This document shows, piece after piece, positions 37,324-47,200 of a stretch of 64,000 bases of DNA. Below the pieces are notes generated by a model, which was not told the DNA's origin, did not search any database, and was given only the letters and a program-made list of their open reading frames with translations. A program made the position numbers and the translations under genes. Positions within the stretch are counted from its first letter, which is position 1; each line of letters begins with the position of its first letter. Location of the stretch: NCBI GenBank assembly GCA_904399395.1, contig CAJFPJ010000056.1, forward strand, positions 1-64,000, given 5' to 3'. The DNA is from an uncultured Clostridia bacterium (lineage in GTDB: Bacteria; Bacillota; Clostridia; Oscillospirales; Acutalibacteraceae).

Positions 37324-38211
37324 ATGGTTGAATATAAATCATGGGAAAACCGGATCTTTGATGCGGTCGTCTTGTTCATACTCCTTTTGCTCACCGTGAT
37401 CTGCCTTCTGCCCCTTTTGAATGTGGTGGCCCTTTCCTTCAGCGACAAGCAGGCGGCCCTGGCGGGGGAGGTAGGGCTTTGGCCTGTGAATTTCACATGG
37501 TCCTCTTATGAATATCTGGTGGCGGACAGCCGCTTTTTCGCCTCCTTCTGGGTTTCTACAAAGCGGGTTCTGCTGGGCGGCAGCCTGAACCTGATTCTGA
37601 CGCTGCTCATGGCGTTTCCCCTTTCGCTGGAAAAGAAGGAATTCCCCTCCCGCAACCGGTATATGTGGCTGGTGGTCTTTACCATGCTGTTCAATGCAGG
37701 GCTGGTGCCCTGGTATTTCGTTATCAAATATACAGGCATTATGAACAGCATCTGGGCGCTGGTATTGCCGGGGGCGGTTCCCGTTTTCAATGTGATCCTT
37801 TTGATGAATTTTTTCCGCGGGATCCCCAAGGCGCTGAAGGAGCAAGCTTCCATCGACGGGGTGGGGGCTCTGGGTCTGCTGTTTAAAATCTACGTGCCTC
37901 TGTCTCTTCCCGCTATTGCTACGGTCACGCTTTTCAGCGTGGTGAACCATTGGAACAATTTCTTCGACGGCATGCTGCTGATCAATTCCCCGGAAAAGGT
38001 TCCCCTGCAGACGTATATTCAGTCTCTGGTGGTGCGTATTTCGGATCTCTCTCAAAACAATCTGACGGCGGAACAGCTCACGGAAAAAATGTCTCAAAGG
38101 ACGTTTAACGCCGCAAAGATCGTGGTTTCGGCAGTGCCGATCCTGGCGATTTACCCCTTCATGCAGAAATATTTTGTGAAGGGGATTACTCTGGGCTCCG
38201 TCAAGGAATAA
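37324..38211 (+). CDS. ABC transporter permease (LplC/YtcP-like)
   Basis: ASIDGVGALGLLFKIYVPLSLPAIATV EAA-loop; C-terminal FVKGITLGSVKE. Confidence 0.92.
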   Translation: MVEYKSWENRIFDAVVLFILLLLTVICLLPLLNVVALSFSDKQAALAGEVGLWPVNFTWSSYEYLVADSRFFASFWVSTKRVLLGGSLNLILTLLMAFPLSLEKKEFPSRNRYMWLVVFTMLFNAGLVPWYFVIKYTGIMNSIWALVLPGAVPVFNVILLMNFFRGIPKALKEQASIDGVGALGLLFKIYVPLSLPAIATVTLFSVVNHWNNFFDGMLLINSPEKVPLQTYIQSLVVRISDLSQNNLTAEQLTEKMSQRTFNAAKIVVSAVPILAIYPFMQKYFVKGITLGSVKE

Positions 38212-38312
38212 AAACTGCCCTTAGCCGGGGTGTGTGCAGGCATTAACCGGAATACCCCGTCTTGAAAGGGGAAAGAACGGCAGAAGATGCGTTCTGCCGG
38301 AAAAGAGGAGGA

Positions 38313-39212
38313 ATGTATATGAAAAATCCGTTGTTTTACGACGATGCGGGAGATCCCTATGTGCTGAAGGATGGAGAGGATTACTATCTTGTTCCCACCT
38401 GTAAAAATCCACAGCTTGGGCGCCATGTATTCCAGTGCTATCATTCCAGGGATCTGCAGCATTGGTCCCAGCCGAAGACGATCCTGGACCTGGACGATGT
38501 TTCCTGGGCAAAGGAAAAGGCCTGGGCCCCCACCATGGCCAAAGTGGGGGATCACTACTATTTCTGCTTCTGTGCAGACCAGCAGATCGGAATCGCTGTA
38601 AGCAACAGCCCTATGGGCGCTTTTCGGGATATTCTGGGCCGCCCTCTTGTGGCCTATGAGCAGTATGGCTTCCAGACCATCGACCCCTGCTTCTTTGTGG
38701 ATGACGACGGCCGGGTATACTTGGTATTCGGCCAGGGAAAGTGCTATTTTGTGGAAATGAAACTCACTCCCCACTCGGCGGAGTTCATAGGGGAACCCAT
38801 TTCCCTTTCCGATCATTTTTACTGGCAGAGCAGCCGGAACGAAAACACCTTTGATATCACACTCTATAACGAGGCTCCGGATCTTATCAAAGTCAACGGC
38901 CGGTATCTTTTGAGCTGGAGCATCTATGACGTGCGGGATCCCCGCTACAGGGTGCGGTATGCCTGGGCCGACCAGGTGGAGGGCCCCTATATCCAGCCTG
39001 TGGATGAAAACGGGGAACTGGATAACATCCTGCTCCGGGGAGAGGGGGAGAGACTCTGCACGGGCCATGCATGCATAACGGAATACAAAGGGGAGTTATA
39101 TATTTTTTATGGGCGGTATAAAATGCCCCGGCAGGGTTATTCCCGGGAGATCTGCTGCGATAAGGTGGAATTTCTGGACGAATCCCGCCTGAGGGCCATG
39201 CCGGGCAAATAA
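38313..39212 (+). CDS. Glycoside hydrolase family 43-like protein
   Basis: MKNPLFYDDAGDPYVLKDGEDYYLV, DPCFFVDDDGRVYLVFG, five-blade-propeller-like repeats. Confidence 0.8.
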   Translation: MYMKNPLFYDDAGDPYVLKDGEDYYLVPTCKNPQLGRHVFQCYHSRDLQHWSQPKTILDLDDVSWAKEKAWAPTMAKVGDHYYFCFCADQQIGIAVSNSPMGAFRDILGRPLVAYEQYGFQTIDPCFFVDDDGRVYLVFGQGKCYFVEMKLTPHSAEFIGEPISLSDHFYWQSSRNENTFDITLYNEAPDLIKVNGRYLLSWSIYDVRDPRYRVRYAWADQVEGPYIQPVDENGELDNILLRGEGERLCTGHACITEYKGELYIFYGRYKMPRQGYSREICCDKVEFLDESRLRAMPGK

Positions 39213-39241
39213 AGCACAAAATCTGATTGCATATATGAAGC

Positions 39242-39294
39242 AAAAACCCGAAACCTTTGTCTGATTAAAAAAGACAGAGGTTTCGGGTTTTTTT
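39242..39294 (+). terminator. Rho-independent terminator
   Basis: aaaaCCCGAAACCTttgTCTgattaaaaaAGAcagAGGTTTCGGGtttttt. Confidence 0.85.
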
Positions 39295-39333
39295 AAGACG
39301 CATATTACGCCGCTTACGCCACGGGAAAATAAT

Positions 39334-41574
39334 TCATATAATAGGGCATGGGATACTGATATTGCCCGCCGCGCCGGCAGCCAATTCGTATTGATCGAAT
39401 TGTATATACGCCATCCCATTTTGAATATAAAAGGGATATTGTTCCAGCGAGGCATGGTCAATGACATACTCTGCCGCATATTCCCCAAAATCCGACCAGG
39501 CTATTTCCGGATGTTGGTTCACATATTCTACACATTGCTGCTGCAAATATTCCCGCAGTTCCGTTCCTGTAATGGAATACAGGTCTTCCAGCTCCAGAAG
39601 CTCCCCCGTTTTCAGGTCAAAATTAGTAATAATGGCTCCTCCTACGCCAACACCGCCAAAATATGAATACGTAAGCCAGCGGATGCTCAGGATCCCGCCG
39701 CCGTTGGTCATTATTTCCGGTTCGGCAGAGCATTGAAACGCACCGAATCGCTCATAGGATTCTTTTGCCATTTCTGTCTGGCTTTTGACCGTTGAGTCGA
39801 TATCCGTAAAGAAGCTGTCCTTAACTTTTTCTATTTGCTGATTTATTGTATTGCACACCGAAGAATTTCCTTCTATCACGACCGTATCAAAATACACGTC
39901 GAATATGGAGTTCCCTTCTGCGTCGCGAATGGAGCGGTCGTCGCGTTCAATGGAATATTCCACGGAATCTATGGTTTCTTCCTTTTCTTCCGATTCTTGC
40001 GGGGGCTCATCCTGTTCCGCGACCTCCAGCCCGGCTTGTTTCTTGGCATCGCTCAGATCGATGAGTCCCCATTTTCCGTCCTGCTTGGCCCAGAGCTGAT
40101 TGTTCCAGGATGGAGAAAGAGCCTCAAATTCACCGAAGGCAATCAGAATGCTTCCATCCCGGTAAAGGAGGCCGTACTCTCCCTCTTTGAGCACAACGAT
40201 GGTGTCGTCGGTGCAGGGGTATGCGGAATCGGCTATGCCGTCTCCGTCGGTATCCCAAAGAGCTTCATAGACGGATTCTGTAATCGCCCGCCCCTCTTCA
40301 TCTATGTAACCCCAACTTTTCTCATCCTTGGAGCAGGCGGCCAGGCCGTCTGAAAAATCCTGCGCACATGCATATTCAAATTCCGTCAGTAGCTCTCCGG
40401 TTTTAGAAACATATGCATAAGAGCCTTCCAGAATATTCGGTTCTTCTGGAGCCGTCCAGGTGAATTCATCTTCTGTCTGCTCACCCATGGCGCTGAGATC
40501 CATCTGCTGGACAGGGTAAGGTTTGTGCAGCTTTAGAGCCTTCATGGCTTTCAGGCGGGGAGGTTCTCCGAAAACGCCGTTGCAATAAAAATAAGAGGTT
40601 TCACTGCTGATATCCCAGAAGAGGCCTCCGCTGCTTCCGCCTCTCGCGCTTGTAAACAATACATCCCATGGGGATTCCAGCGAAAAAACAGGAACATAAA
40701 GGGTGTTTTCCCCTGCGCCTATGTCAATGCCCGCGGAATCGTATCTGTGGGGATAGTAGACGAAAGCTTTCCCTTCATTTTCAAGCAGGGCGGTGTCTGT
40801 CTGGCTGGGCATATGAAAAATATGCCATTTCCCGTCCGATTGGACAGCATAGTATTCCGGAAGGTTGGAATATGAGGAGAAACTTATTTCGCAGAAGGGG
40901 AAGGTTTCTTCGGGGAAAAGGGGATCTCCATCCGCAAAATATCCTTCGATATCGCTGAAGGCAGGTCCGCTGATAGGAAGTACCGCATCATACTCCCAGG
41001 AGGGCTCTACGATCCATTTTACATCATCAGCTTTGAGATTAGGAGAATGATAAATGGGGTTTCCGGCCATCTCGTCCTGTTTTTTCCGGATACTTTCCGC
41101 ACCCCCGGTTGCCTCATAGCCCTGCTGCAGAATATTCTCTGCTTCCTCATATTTTTCCTGCGCGATATATACGTCGGCAAGAAGGACATACGGTTCCGGT
41201 TTCTTGGGGTCGATTTCAATAGCGGCATTTAGCGCGACTACGGCGTCTTCATAGTTGAGCTCTTTTATGTATTTTTCACCCAGAGAGAGCTGCTCCTGAT
41301 ATCTATGCCCCTGATAAGCATGGAATCCGAAAAGGCCGGCAGTGATGCAGGCGGCCAGCAAAATAAAACCTATAATAAGCCACAGATACAACCTCTTTTT
41401 GCGGGGGTTCTTTGGGGACGTTTGTGAAGGCAGAAAAATAGGCTCTCCTGCGTCGGGTATGTGAGAAGGCGCACTGACAGGTGGAACAGACTCCATAGAT
41501 TGAAGAGAAGCTCCGCAGTTTTGGCAGAAGTGTGCGTCTTCCGGATTTCCCGCTCCGCATTTTAGACAGATCAT
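39334..41574 (-). CDS. Zinc-ribbon/TM protein with TPR, WG-like repeats and C-terminal RsiV/DUF3298-like domain
   Basis: MICLKCGAGNPEDAHFCQNCG; TPR AVVALNAAIEIDPKKPEPYVLLADVYIAQEKYEEA; WG-like KWGLIDL; C-terminal YIQNGMAYIQFDQYELAAGAAGNISIPCP. Confidence 0.75.
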   Translation of the reverse strand: MICLKCGAGNPEDAHFCQNCGASLQSMESVPPVSAPSHIPDAGEPIFLPSQTSPKNPRKKRLYLWLIIGFILLAACITAGLFGFHAYQGHRYQEQLSLGEKYIKELNYEDAVVALNAAIEIDPKKPEPYVLLADVYIAQEKYEEAENILQQGYEATGGAESIRKKQDEMAGNPIYHSPNLKADDVKWIVEPSWEYDAVLPISGPAFSDIEGYFADGDPLFPEETFPFCEISFSSYSNLPEYYAVQSDGKWHIFHMPSQTDTALLENEGKAFVYYPHRYDSAGIDIGAGENTLYVPVFSLESPWDVLFTSARGGSSGGLFWDISSETSYFYCNGVFGEPPRLKAMKALKLHKPYPVQQMDLSAMGEQTEDEFTWTAPEEPNILEGSYAYVSKTGELLTEFEYACAQDFSDGLAACSKDEKSWGYIDEEGRAITESVYEALWDTDGDGIADSAYPCTDDTIVVLKEGEYGLLYRDGSILIAFGEFEALSPSWNNQLWAKQDGKWGLIDLSDAKKQAGLEVAEQDEPPQESEEKEETIDSVEYSIERDDRSIRDAEGNSIFDVYFDTVVIEGNSSVCNTINQQIEKVKDSFFTDIDSTVKSQTEMAKESYERFGAFQCSAEPEIMTNGGGILSIRWLTYSYFGGVGVGGAIITNFDLKTGELLELEDLYSITGTELREYLQQQCVEYVNQHPEIAWSDFGEYAAEYVIDHASLEQYPFYIQNGMAYIQFDQYELAAGAAGNISIPCPII

Positions 41575-41692
41575 AAAATCATCCCTCTACTTTGTTTCGT
41601 ATCCTTCAATTTTCATAAAGTCAGGATTCTGAAAAATAGATGTATGTACCTGCTAAGAGTTTTACAGAAATGCAGCAAAAGGGTTCACAAAC

Positions 41693-42295
41693 TTAAAGGC
41701 TGCCGGGCCGTTCCCCCTTATCTTTTTTCTCTCGAAGAGATTTGCGCAACCGGCTCAGGGTAACGGGAGTCATATCCAGAAAAGAGGCTATATATTTGCC
41801 GCTTACAACCTTTGCGATGGGGGCGTATTCCGATAAAAACCACTGATATCGCTGCATGGCCGTATATTGATACAGGGCTTTTTTGATTTCCAGATGCCGG
41901 TTCATGGATTCCTGCAGAATCTGGCTATGCAGCTGAGCCAGCGGCATATGTGTTTCCAACAGATTCAGGATTTCTTTCATGGGAAAACACAGCACTAGAC
42001 TTTCCTGAAGAGCTTCCAGCGTAATTTGCGCGGGAGTGTCCAGGGGAGTGCTGGGAATGGCGGGGTCGCCGGGACGATAGCAAAAGCAGTCGATAATTTC
42101 TTTCCCGTTTTTATTTATAAAAAAGCCTCTTAAAATCCCTTTCTGGAGAAAAGCGGCCTGGGCCGGTATTTCGCCCTCCCGGAAGAGGATTTCTCCCTTC
42201 TGCAGATGGCGACTGGTGCTTATGGCGCAAATATGCTGAAGCAGCGGCCCCTCCGGTAAATGAAATGTCTCCTGTAAAAATTGCTGTGTTTGCAA
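41693..42295 (-). CDS. Crp/Fnr-family regulator
   Basis: Cyclic-nucleotide-binding-like fold (LQKGEILFREGEIPAQAAFLQKGILRGFF) and HTH YIASFLDMTPVTLSRLRKSL. Confidence 0.8.
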   Translation of the reverse strand: MQTQQFLQETFHLPEGPLLQHICAISTSRHLQKGEILFREGEIPAQAAFLQKGILRGFFINKNGKEIIDCFCYRPGDPAIPSTPLDTPAQITLEALQESLVLCFPMKEILNLLETHMPLAQLHSQILQESMNRHLEIKKALYQYTAMQRYQWFLSEYAPIAKVVSGKYIASFLDMTPVTLSRLRKSLREKKDKGERPGSL

Positions 42296-42629
42296 GTTGC
42301 ATCCCCTCCCTTTTTGCTATTATACGGTTGTTTATCTGCTGCCCGCATTAACATAAGTTAATTTTATTTTCTTTTATTTAGTATCAGAAGTATAAAGAGG
42401 TTCATTCAGATTCAAGCAAAAAAACGGGAGAAAGCCGATACACATAAAAGAGGAATACAATGTTTGTCAAGTACAAAAAGGAATAAACATGTTTAAAATG
42501 TGAACAATATCGACTTAAACTTTTATATATAGACAACTAAATTTAAAATACGATCTTTTGAAGTCTTGTAGTTCCAAAAATTTGTATTACCGTGAGGATA
42601 TCTTTTAACCCATCAGGGAGGTATCTTTA

Positions 42630-42905
42630 ATGGAAAACAAGGAACTTCAAAAGCGAATTGGCGAGAATCTGAAAACTTTGAGAAAGCAGAAACAGAGCAA
42701 GAAGAATAAAAACCGGTATATGTCTCAGGAAGAGCTGGCCTATGATCTGGAAATGAGCCCGGCGCATCTGCGAAGAATCGAGAAAGGCATAGGGAATCCC
42801 ACGATTTTGACACTTCTGAAGCTGGCAAATCATTTTCGTGTTTCGGTTATGTTCTTTCTGGAAGATCATCAGGAGCCCGCAGGAAAAGAACGTAAAGGCA
42901 GCTGA
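42630..42905 (+). CDS. XRE-family HTH regulator
   Basis: RIGENLKTLRKQKQ...MSQEELAYDLEMSPAHLRRIEKGIGNPTILTLLKLANHFRVSV. Confidence 0.88.
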   Translation: MENKELQKRIGENLKTLRKQKQSKKNKNRYMSQEELAYDLEMSPAHLRRIEKGIGNPTILTLLKLANHFRVSVMFFLEDHQEPAGKERKGS

Positions 42906-43199
42906 GCGGGCCCATTTGGAATCCTCTGTGAAAAGCTTTTTATAGGGACGGAGCCCCGCCTATTCCATGGGTGGAAAAGGCGGGGCTCCCCAATTCTAGA
43001 AGGTCGGAAAAGTTCAGAATTTTTTACGAAATGCGAATACGGCGCAGAAATTGTATCGGTATCTTTTATGTGGATATATGAGGAAGAAATTCCTGGCTGA
43101 GCACTTCCGTATTTCGGATTCCAGAGAAAAATCAGCAGGCGGAGACGTAATGAAAATTCTTCAGAAAAGGCTTCCTTACTCTTCCGAGAGGCTGAAAGC

Positions 43200-44225
43200 T
43201 TAAAAAGAGAAGATCACAGTTTTCTCCGCCTCTTTTTGGAAGGCTATTCCGGAAAGAAAGCAGCAGTCCGCATCTTCAGGTCGCCTGGCCGGCCTTGTAA
43301 AAGTATAGTGAACGGGCAGGCCATGAGGGCCCACAGGGGCGGAAGACTCCGTTTCCAGAGCGTGGAAGAGGGCGGTGGGCCCGTCCGCTCCGCCGATAAT
43401 ACCGATGGATGCATGTTCTGCAGCATCGGGGGAAAATCCTTCCCCTTTTCGGGAAATGGATATGGAGGAATCAAAGCAGAGTGTTTCCCCTTCCCTCAGG
43501 GGAGGGGATGTTTCATACTGCACGGAGGAGACCCACAAAGCTTCCTCCCCTGGCAGCTTTTCAGGAGGAGCTCCCTGCAGCCACAGCGTATGTACCACGC
43601 CGGTTTCCGGATGCTGAAAGGAAAGCTCTGCGCGGTTTTTCGTTCCGGAGGGCCCCTCCAGAGGAATTTCCAGCTCCAGGGGGAAGAAGCCTTCCCTGGC
43701 GTCAAAGGTTATGGAAAGGGAAGAGATGCGCGAGGGGAAGAGCTTCCCTCGCAGGCCGGTTTTTTGCAGGGCCTGCGGAAAGGGCACCCGGAACCTCTGG
43801 CAGGAAAAACATGGAGCATCCTGCAAAAATTTTCCATATCTTTTTTGCAGAAGCCTCACAGGGGAGTTTTTCTCCGGAGCCCAGCTCATATGCAGAAAGC
43901 CTTGGGAATCCCACTCAGAAGCAGGGAGGCCGTTTATGCTGAACTTTCTGGGGCTGGGCAAGGGGCAGGGGTGTTCCCCCTCCAGCTTTCGCAGGACGGC
44001 GGGGGAGAGGGTATCCTCTATAGGGCTGTAGGTTTCATAAAAATCCCGCAGCTTTTCCACTGCCGGAAAAGAGAAAAGGTCAAAGACGATCCCCTCCGGG
44101 AACCGGTAGACAGCCGGAATCAGGCAGGGGATCCCCCAAAGGATAAAGTTCCGTGCTGCTTTCTGCCTGCGCCCCCCTGGGAAGAGAGAGCCTTTGGCAA
44201 AGTCTGAGCTATAGGCAGGTTTCAT
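43200..44225 (-). CDS. Hypothetical protein carrying the IGIIGGADGPTALF motif
   Basis: Single long ORF with adequate start context; contains HASIGIIGGADGPTALFHA. Confidence 0.6.
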   Translation of the reverse strand: MKPAYSSDFAKGSLFPGGRRQKAARNFILWGIPCLIPAVYRFPEGIVFDLFSFPAVEKLRDFYETYSPIEDTLSPAVLRKLEGEHPCPLPSPRKFSINGLPASEWDSQGFLHMSWAPEKNSPVRLLQKRYGKFLQDAPCFSCQRFRVPFPQALQKTGLRGKLFPSRISSLSITFDAREGFFPLELEIPLEGPSGTKNRAELSFQHPETGVVHTLWLQGAPPEKLPGEEALWVSSVQYETSPPLREGETLCFDSSISISRKGEGFSPDAAEHASIGIIGGADGPTALFHALETESSAPVGPHGLPVHYTFTRPARRPEDADCCFLSGIAFQKEAEKTVIFSF

Positions 44226-44299
44226 AGGGATTTCTCCTTCCTTTGACTTTGGGGCAGGCTGTGCTGCCGTTTGCCAGACGGCGCCGTTAGCCCCCGCGT

Positions 44300-47200
44300 T
44301 CAGAAAAGACTGATCTGATCCATCGTTTCCTCATAGGCGCTTCGGCGCTTTTCCGGCCCTGTTATCTGAGACAGAAGCGTTTTTGGAATATCCTCCAGGA
44401 AGGGGGAAGGCTCCGGCGGCACGGTAAGGATGAGTTCCTCTCTGGCTCTGGTGATGCCCACATAGAAAAGCCTTCTTTCCTCTGCGGCATCGGTTTTACG
44501 TCCGGGAGATTCCAGGGGCAGCCGGCCCTTTTGCAGCCCGCACAGAAAAACCACCGGGAATTCCAGGCCCTTGGAGCCGTGCAGCGTCATCAGGGAAACA
44601 GCGTCCGGCGTGTATGTCCGCCCGGAGCTGCGGGAAACATCCCCCTCCGTGCCCAAAGTGACGGTATCCAGGAAATCCGGCAGGCTTTGGTGAAGAACTG
44701 CAATGCTCAGAAGACGCTCCATGGGGGAAGAACCGGTGTATCCGTTTTCCTCCGCCCAGGTTTCCAAAAGCTCCCTGGGAGATTCGGAAAGACGCGGCAG
44801 ATACGAAAGGGCCAGGGCGGCCCAGACCCGCACGCCGCCCTCAGCGCGCAGCTCGCAGGGGAGATTTTCCAGAAAGCCTTCCATTCCGGAAGCCGGTTGA
44901 TCTTCACCGGCCCGGGGCTGTGTGCCGCAGGCCGCTTTTGCAAAGGCTCCGGCTGTTTCCCAGGAAAGCTTTTCCGAGCAGCCCCATACGCTCTGCAGGC
45001 AGGTTTTCAGGGAAACCCTGTCTTCGGGGTGGAGCAGGGAGCGGAAAAAGCCCAGGGTTCCGCGCACAATGGGTTCTGCCAGAAGCCGGTCCCTGCCTGT
45101 GACGGTGTAAGGGATCCCTTCGATGGCAAGGCATTTTTCCAAAAGTTCCGCCTGGCGGTGGGTGCGGTAAAGGATAGCAATATCCGAAAAGCCTCTGGGG
45201 TGGTCGCCCCCTCCCAGAGAAGAATGAACATCCAGCATATCGATGCCGCCCACCATGCGGTTGATTTCCTTTGCGATGAAGACGGCTTCGGAAAATTCAT
45301 CCGATGCAGGGTATAGGCCCGGCAGGCTTCCGCTCTTTTGGAATGCCTCCAGAGCCGGCAGGGAACCGTCTTTGTGGTTTTCTGCAATTACAGGGAGGGC
45401 GCAGGCCAGAATTTCAGGTGTGGAGCGGTAGTTTTTCCGAAGGCGTATTTCCCCGGCGCCGCTGAAATCCTCCCGGAAACGGGAAAAGCAGAGAGAGTCG
45501 GAGCCCCGGAAGCCGTAGATAGCCTGATCCGGATCCCCGATGACAAAAATCTCCCGCCCGGCCCGGTTCCAGGCGCGGAGAAGCTCATACTGGACGGGGT
45601 TTACATCCTGGAATTCATCCACCAGAAGATAGGTGAAGGCCTTTATGGGCTTCTGTCTCTCCCGGGCAAGAGAAAGGGCGTCCAGCAGAATATCGTCGTA
45701 ATCCATGGCGCCGTAGCTGCGGAGAGCCCCACAGTAAGAGGTGAAGAGAGATTCCGAAAGCCCTTCCTCTTCCAGAGCAGCCTGCTGGTCCGCGCTGTTT
45801 TTTACGGCGGAGACCTTTTGCAGGAGGCTTCGGGCTCCGGGCTTTTTCTCCGAGGGAGCGGGCTCGTATTCCCGCAGAACCTCTTCCGCCAGAGAGAGGC
45901 AGTCGTATTCATCCAGAAGAACGCCCGTTTCCGCATCCTTTTCCGAGGCCAGGAATTTCATGCAGACGGAGTGGAAGGTGCCGATCTGAATGGCGCGGGC
46001 AACCCGCTTCCCCAAAAGGGCCTGCAGGCGGAGGCGCATTTCCTCCGCCGCCTTGCGGGTGAAGGTAACGGCGGTGATCTCCGAGGGCTTTGCTCTGCGG
46101 GCTTCTATGAGGTAGGCGATCCTGGCGGTGAGGGTTTTGGTCTTGCCGGTGCCCGGCCCGGCGATGACGGCGGCAGCGGGCAGCTCTGTGGTAACGGCCT
46201 CTTTTTGCTCAGGGTTCAGCCCCAGAAGGGCGCGGCAGTCCCCAGCGGTTTCGGCAGAGACCTCCGCCTTTGGGAGGGTTTCCAGGGTGAGCTGAAGAGG
46301 ATCTTCCTCTTTGGGAAAATCGGGTTCCGCCGCTTCGGGCTTCTCCTCTGTCTTTTCCCCGGGAAGCCCCGCCCCCGGGAAAAAGGAAAGCTGCCCGGAA
46401 AAGAAGCGGATCTCCTCCGGCGAAAGGATTTCCAGCTTTCCGTATTCTCCATCGTAGCCGGGGATCCATTTCACCTTGCCCTCCCGGACGCGGCGGACGC
46501 CTTCCGCCACGCAGGGGCCGGCGGCCAGATCAATATCTGAAAGGGAAGCTTCCCGCAGAATATGGAATTCCGGCCCCAGCTCCCGGAGAAGGGAGGAAAA
46601 GCGTTCCCCCGCCTTTTTGCTGGCGGCGGATACCCCTAGGGAAGCGCCGATCACCTCCGGCAGGGGAACTAGGCTTTCATAAGGCTTGGAGTTGGCGCGG
46701 TGAGCGCCCTCGGGCCTGTCCGCCAGCTCTTCCACCCGGTGGAGAACGCCGATGGTGAGCTTTTTCCCACAAACGGGGCAGACGCCGCCGGCCCGGATGG
46801 CCTCAGAGGGGGTCAGGCACTGATGGCAGTTCCTGTGGCCGTCCAGATGGTATTTACCCTCTTCTGGGAAAAATTCGATAGTTCCCTGAAAGCCTTCGCC
46901 GGTCTCTATGGCCGTTTTCAGGCCGGAATAGGAAAGTTCCCCCTGGATGCAGTTTGCCTCCCGGCCCAGTTTCTGGGGAGAATGAGCGTCTGAGTTGGAG
47001 ACCAGCGTGTAGGAATCCAGGGCGGAAAGCCGCCAGTTCATGGGCGGATCCGAGGAAAGCCCCGTTTCCAGAGCATGGATATAGGGGGTCATATCCTCAA
47101 AGCATTCTTCAATGGTATCAAAGCCGGAAAAAGCCCCGAAAAGGGAGAAATGGGGCGTCCAGATATGGGCGGGAATCAGAATGGCGGAAGGGCAGCAGGT

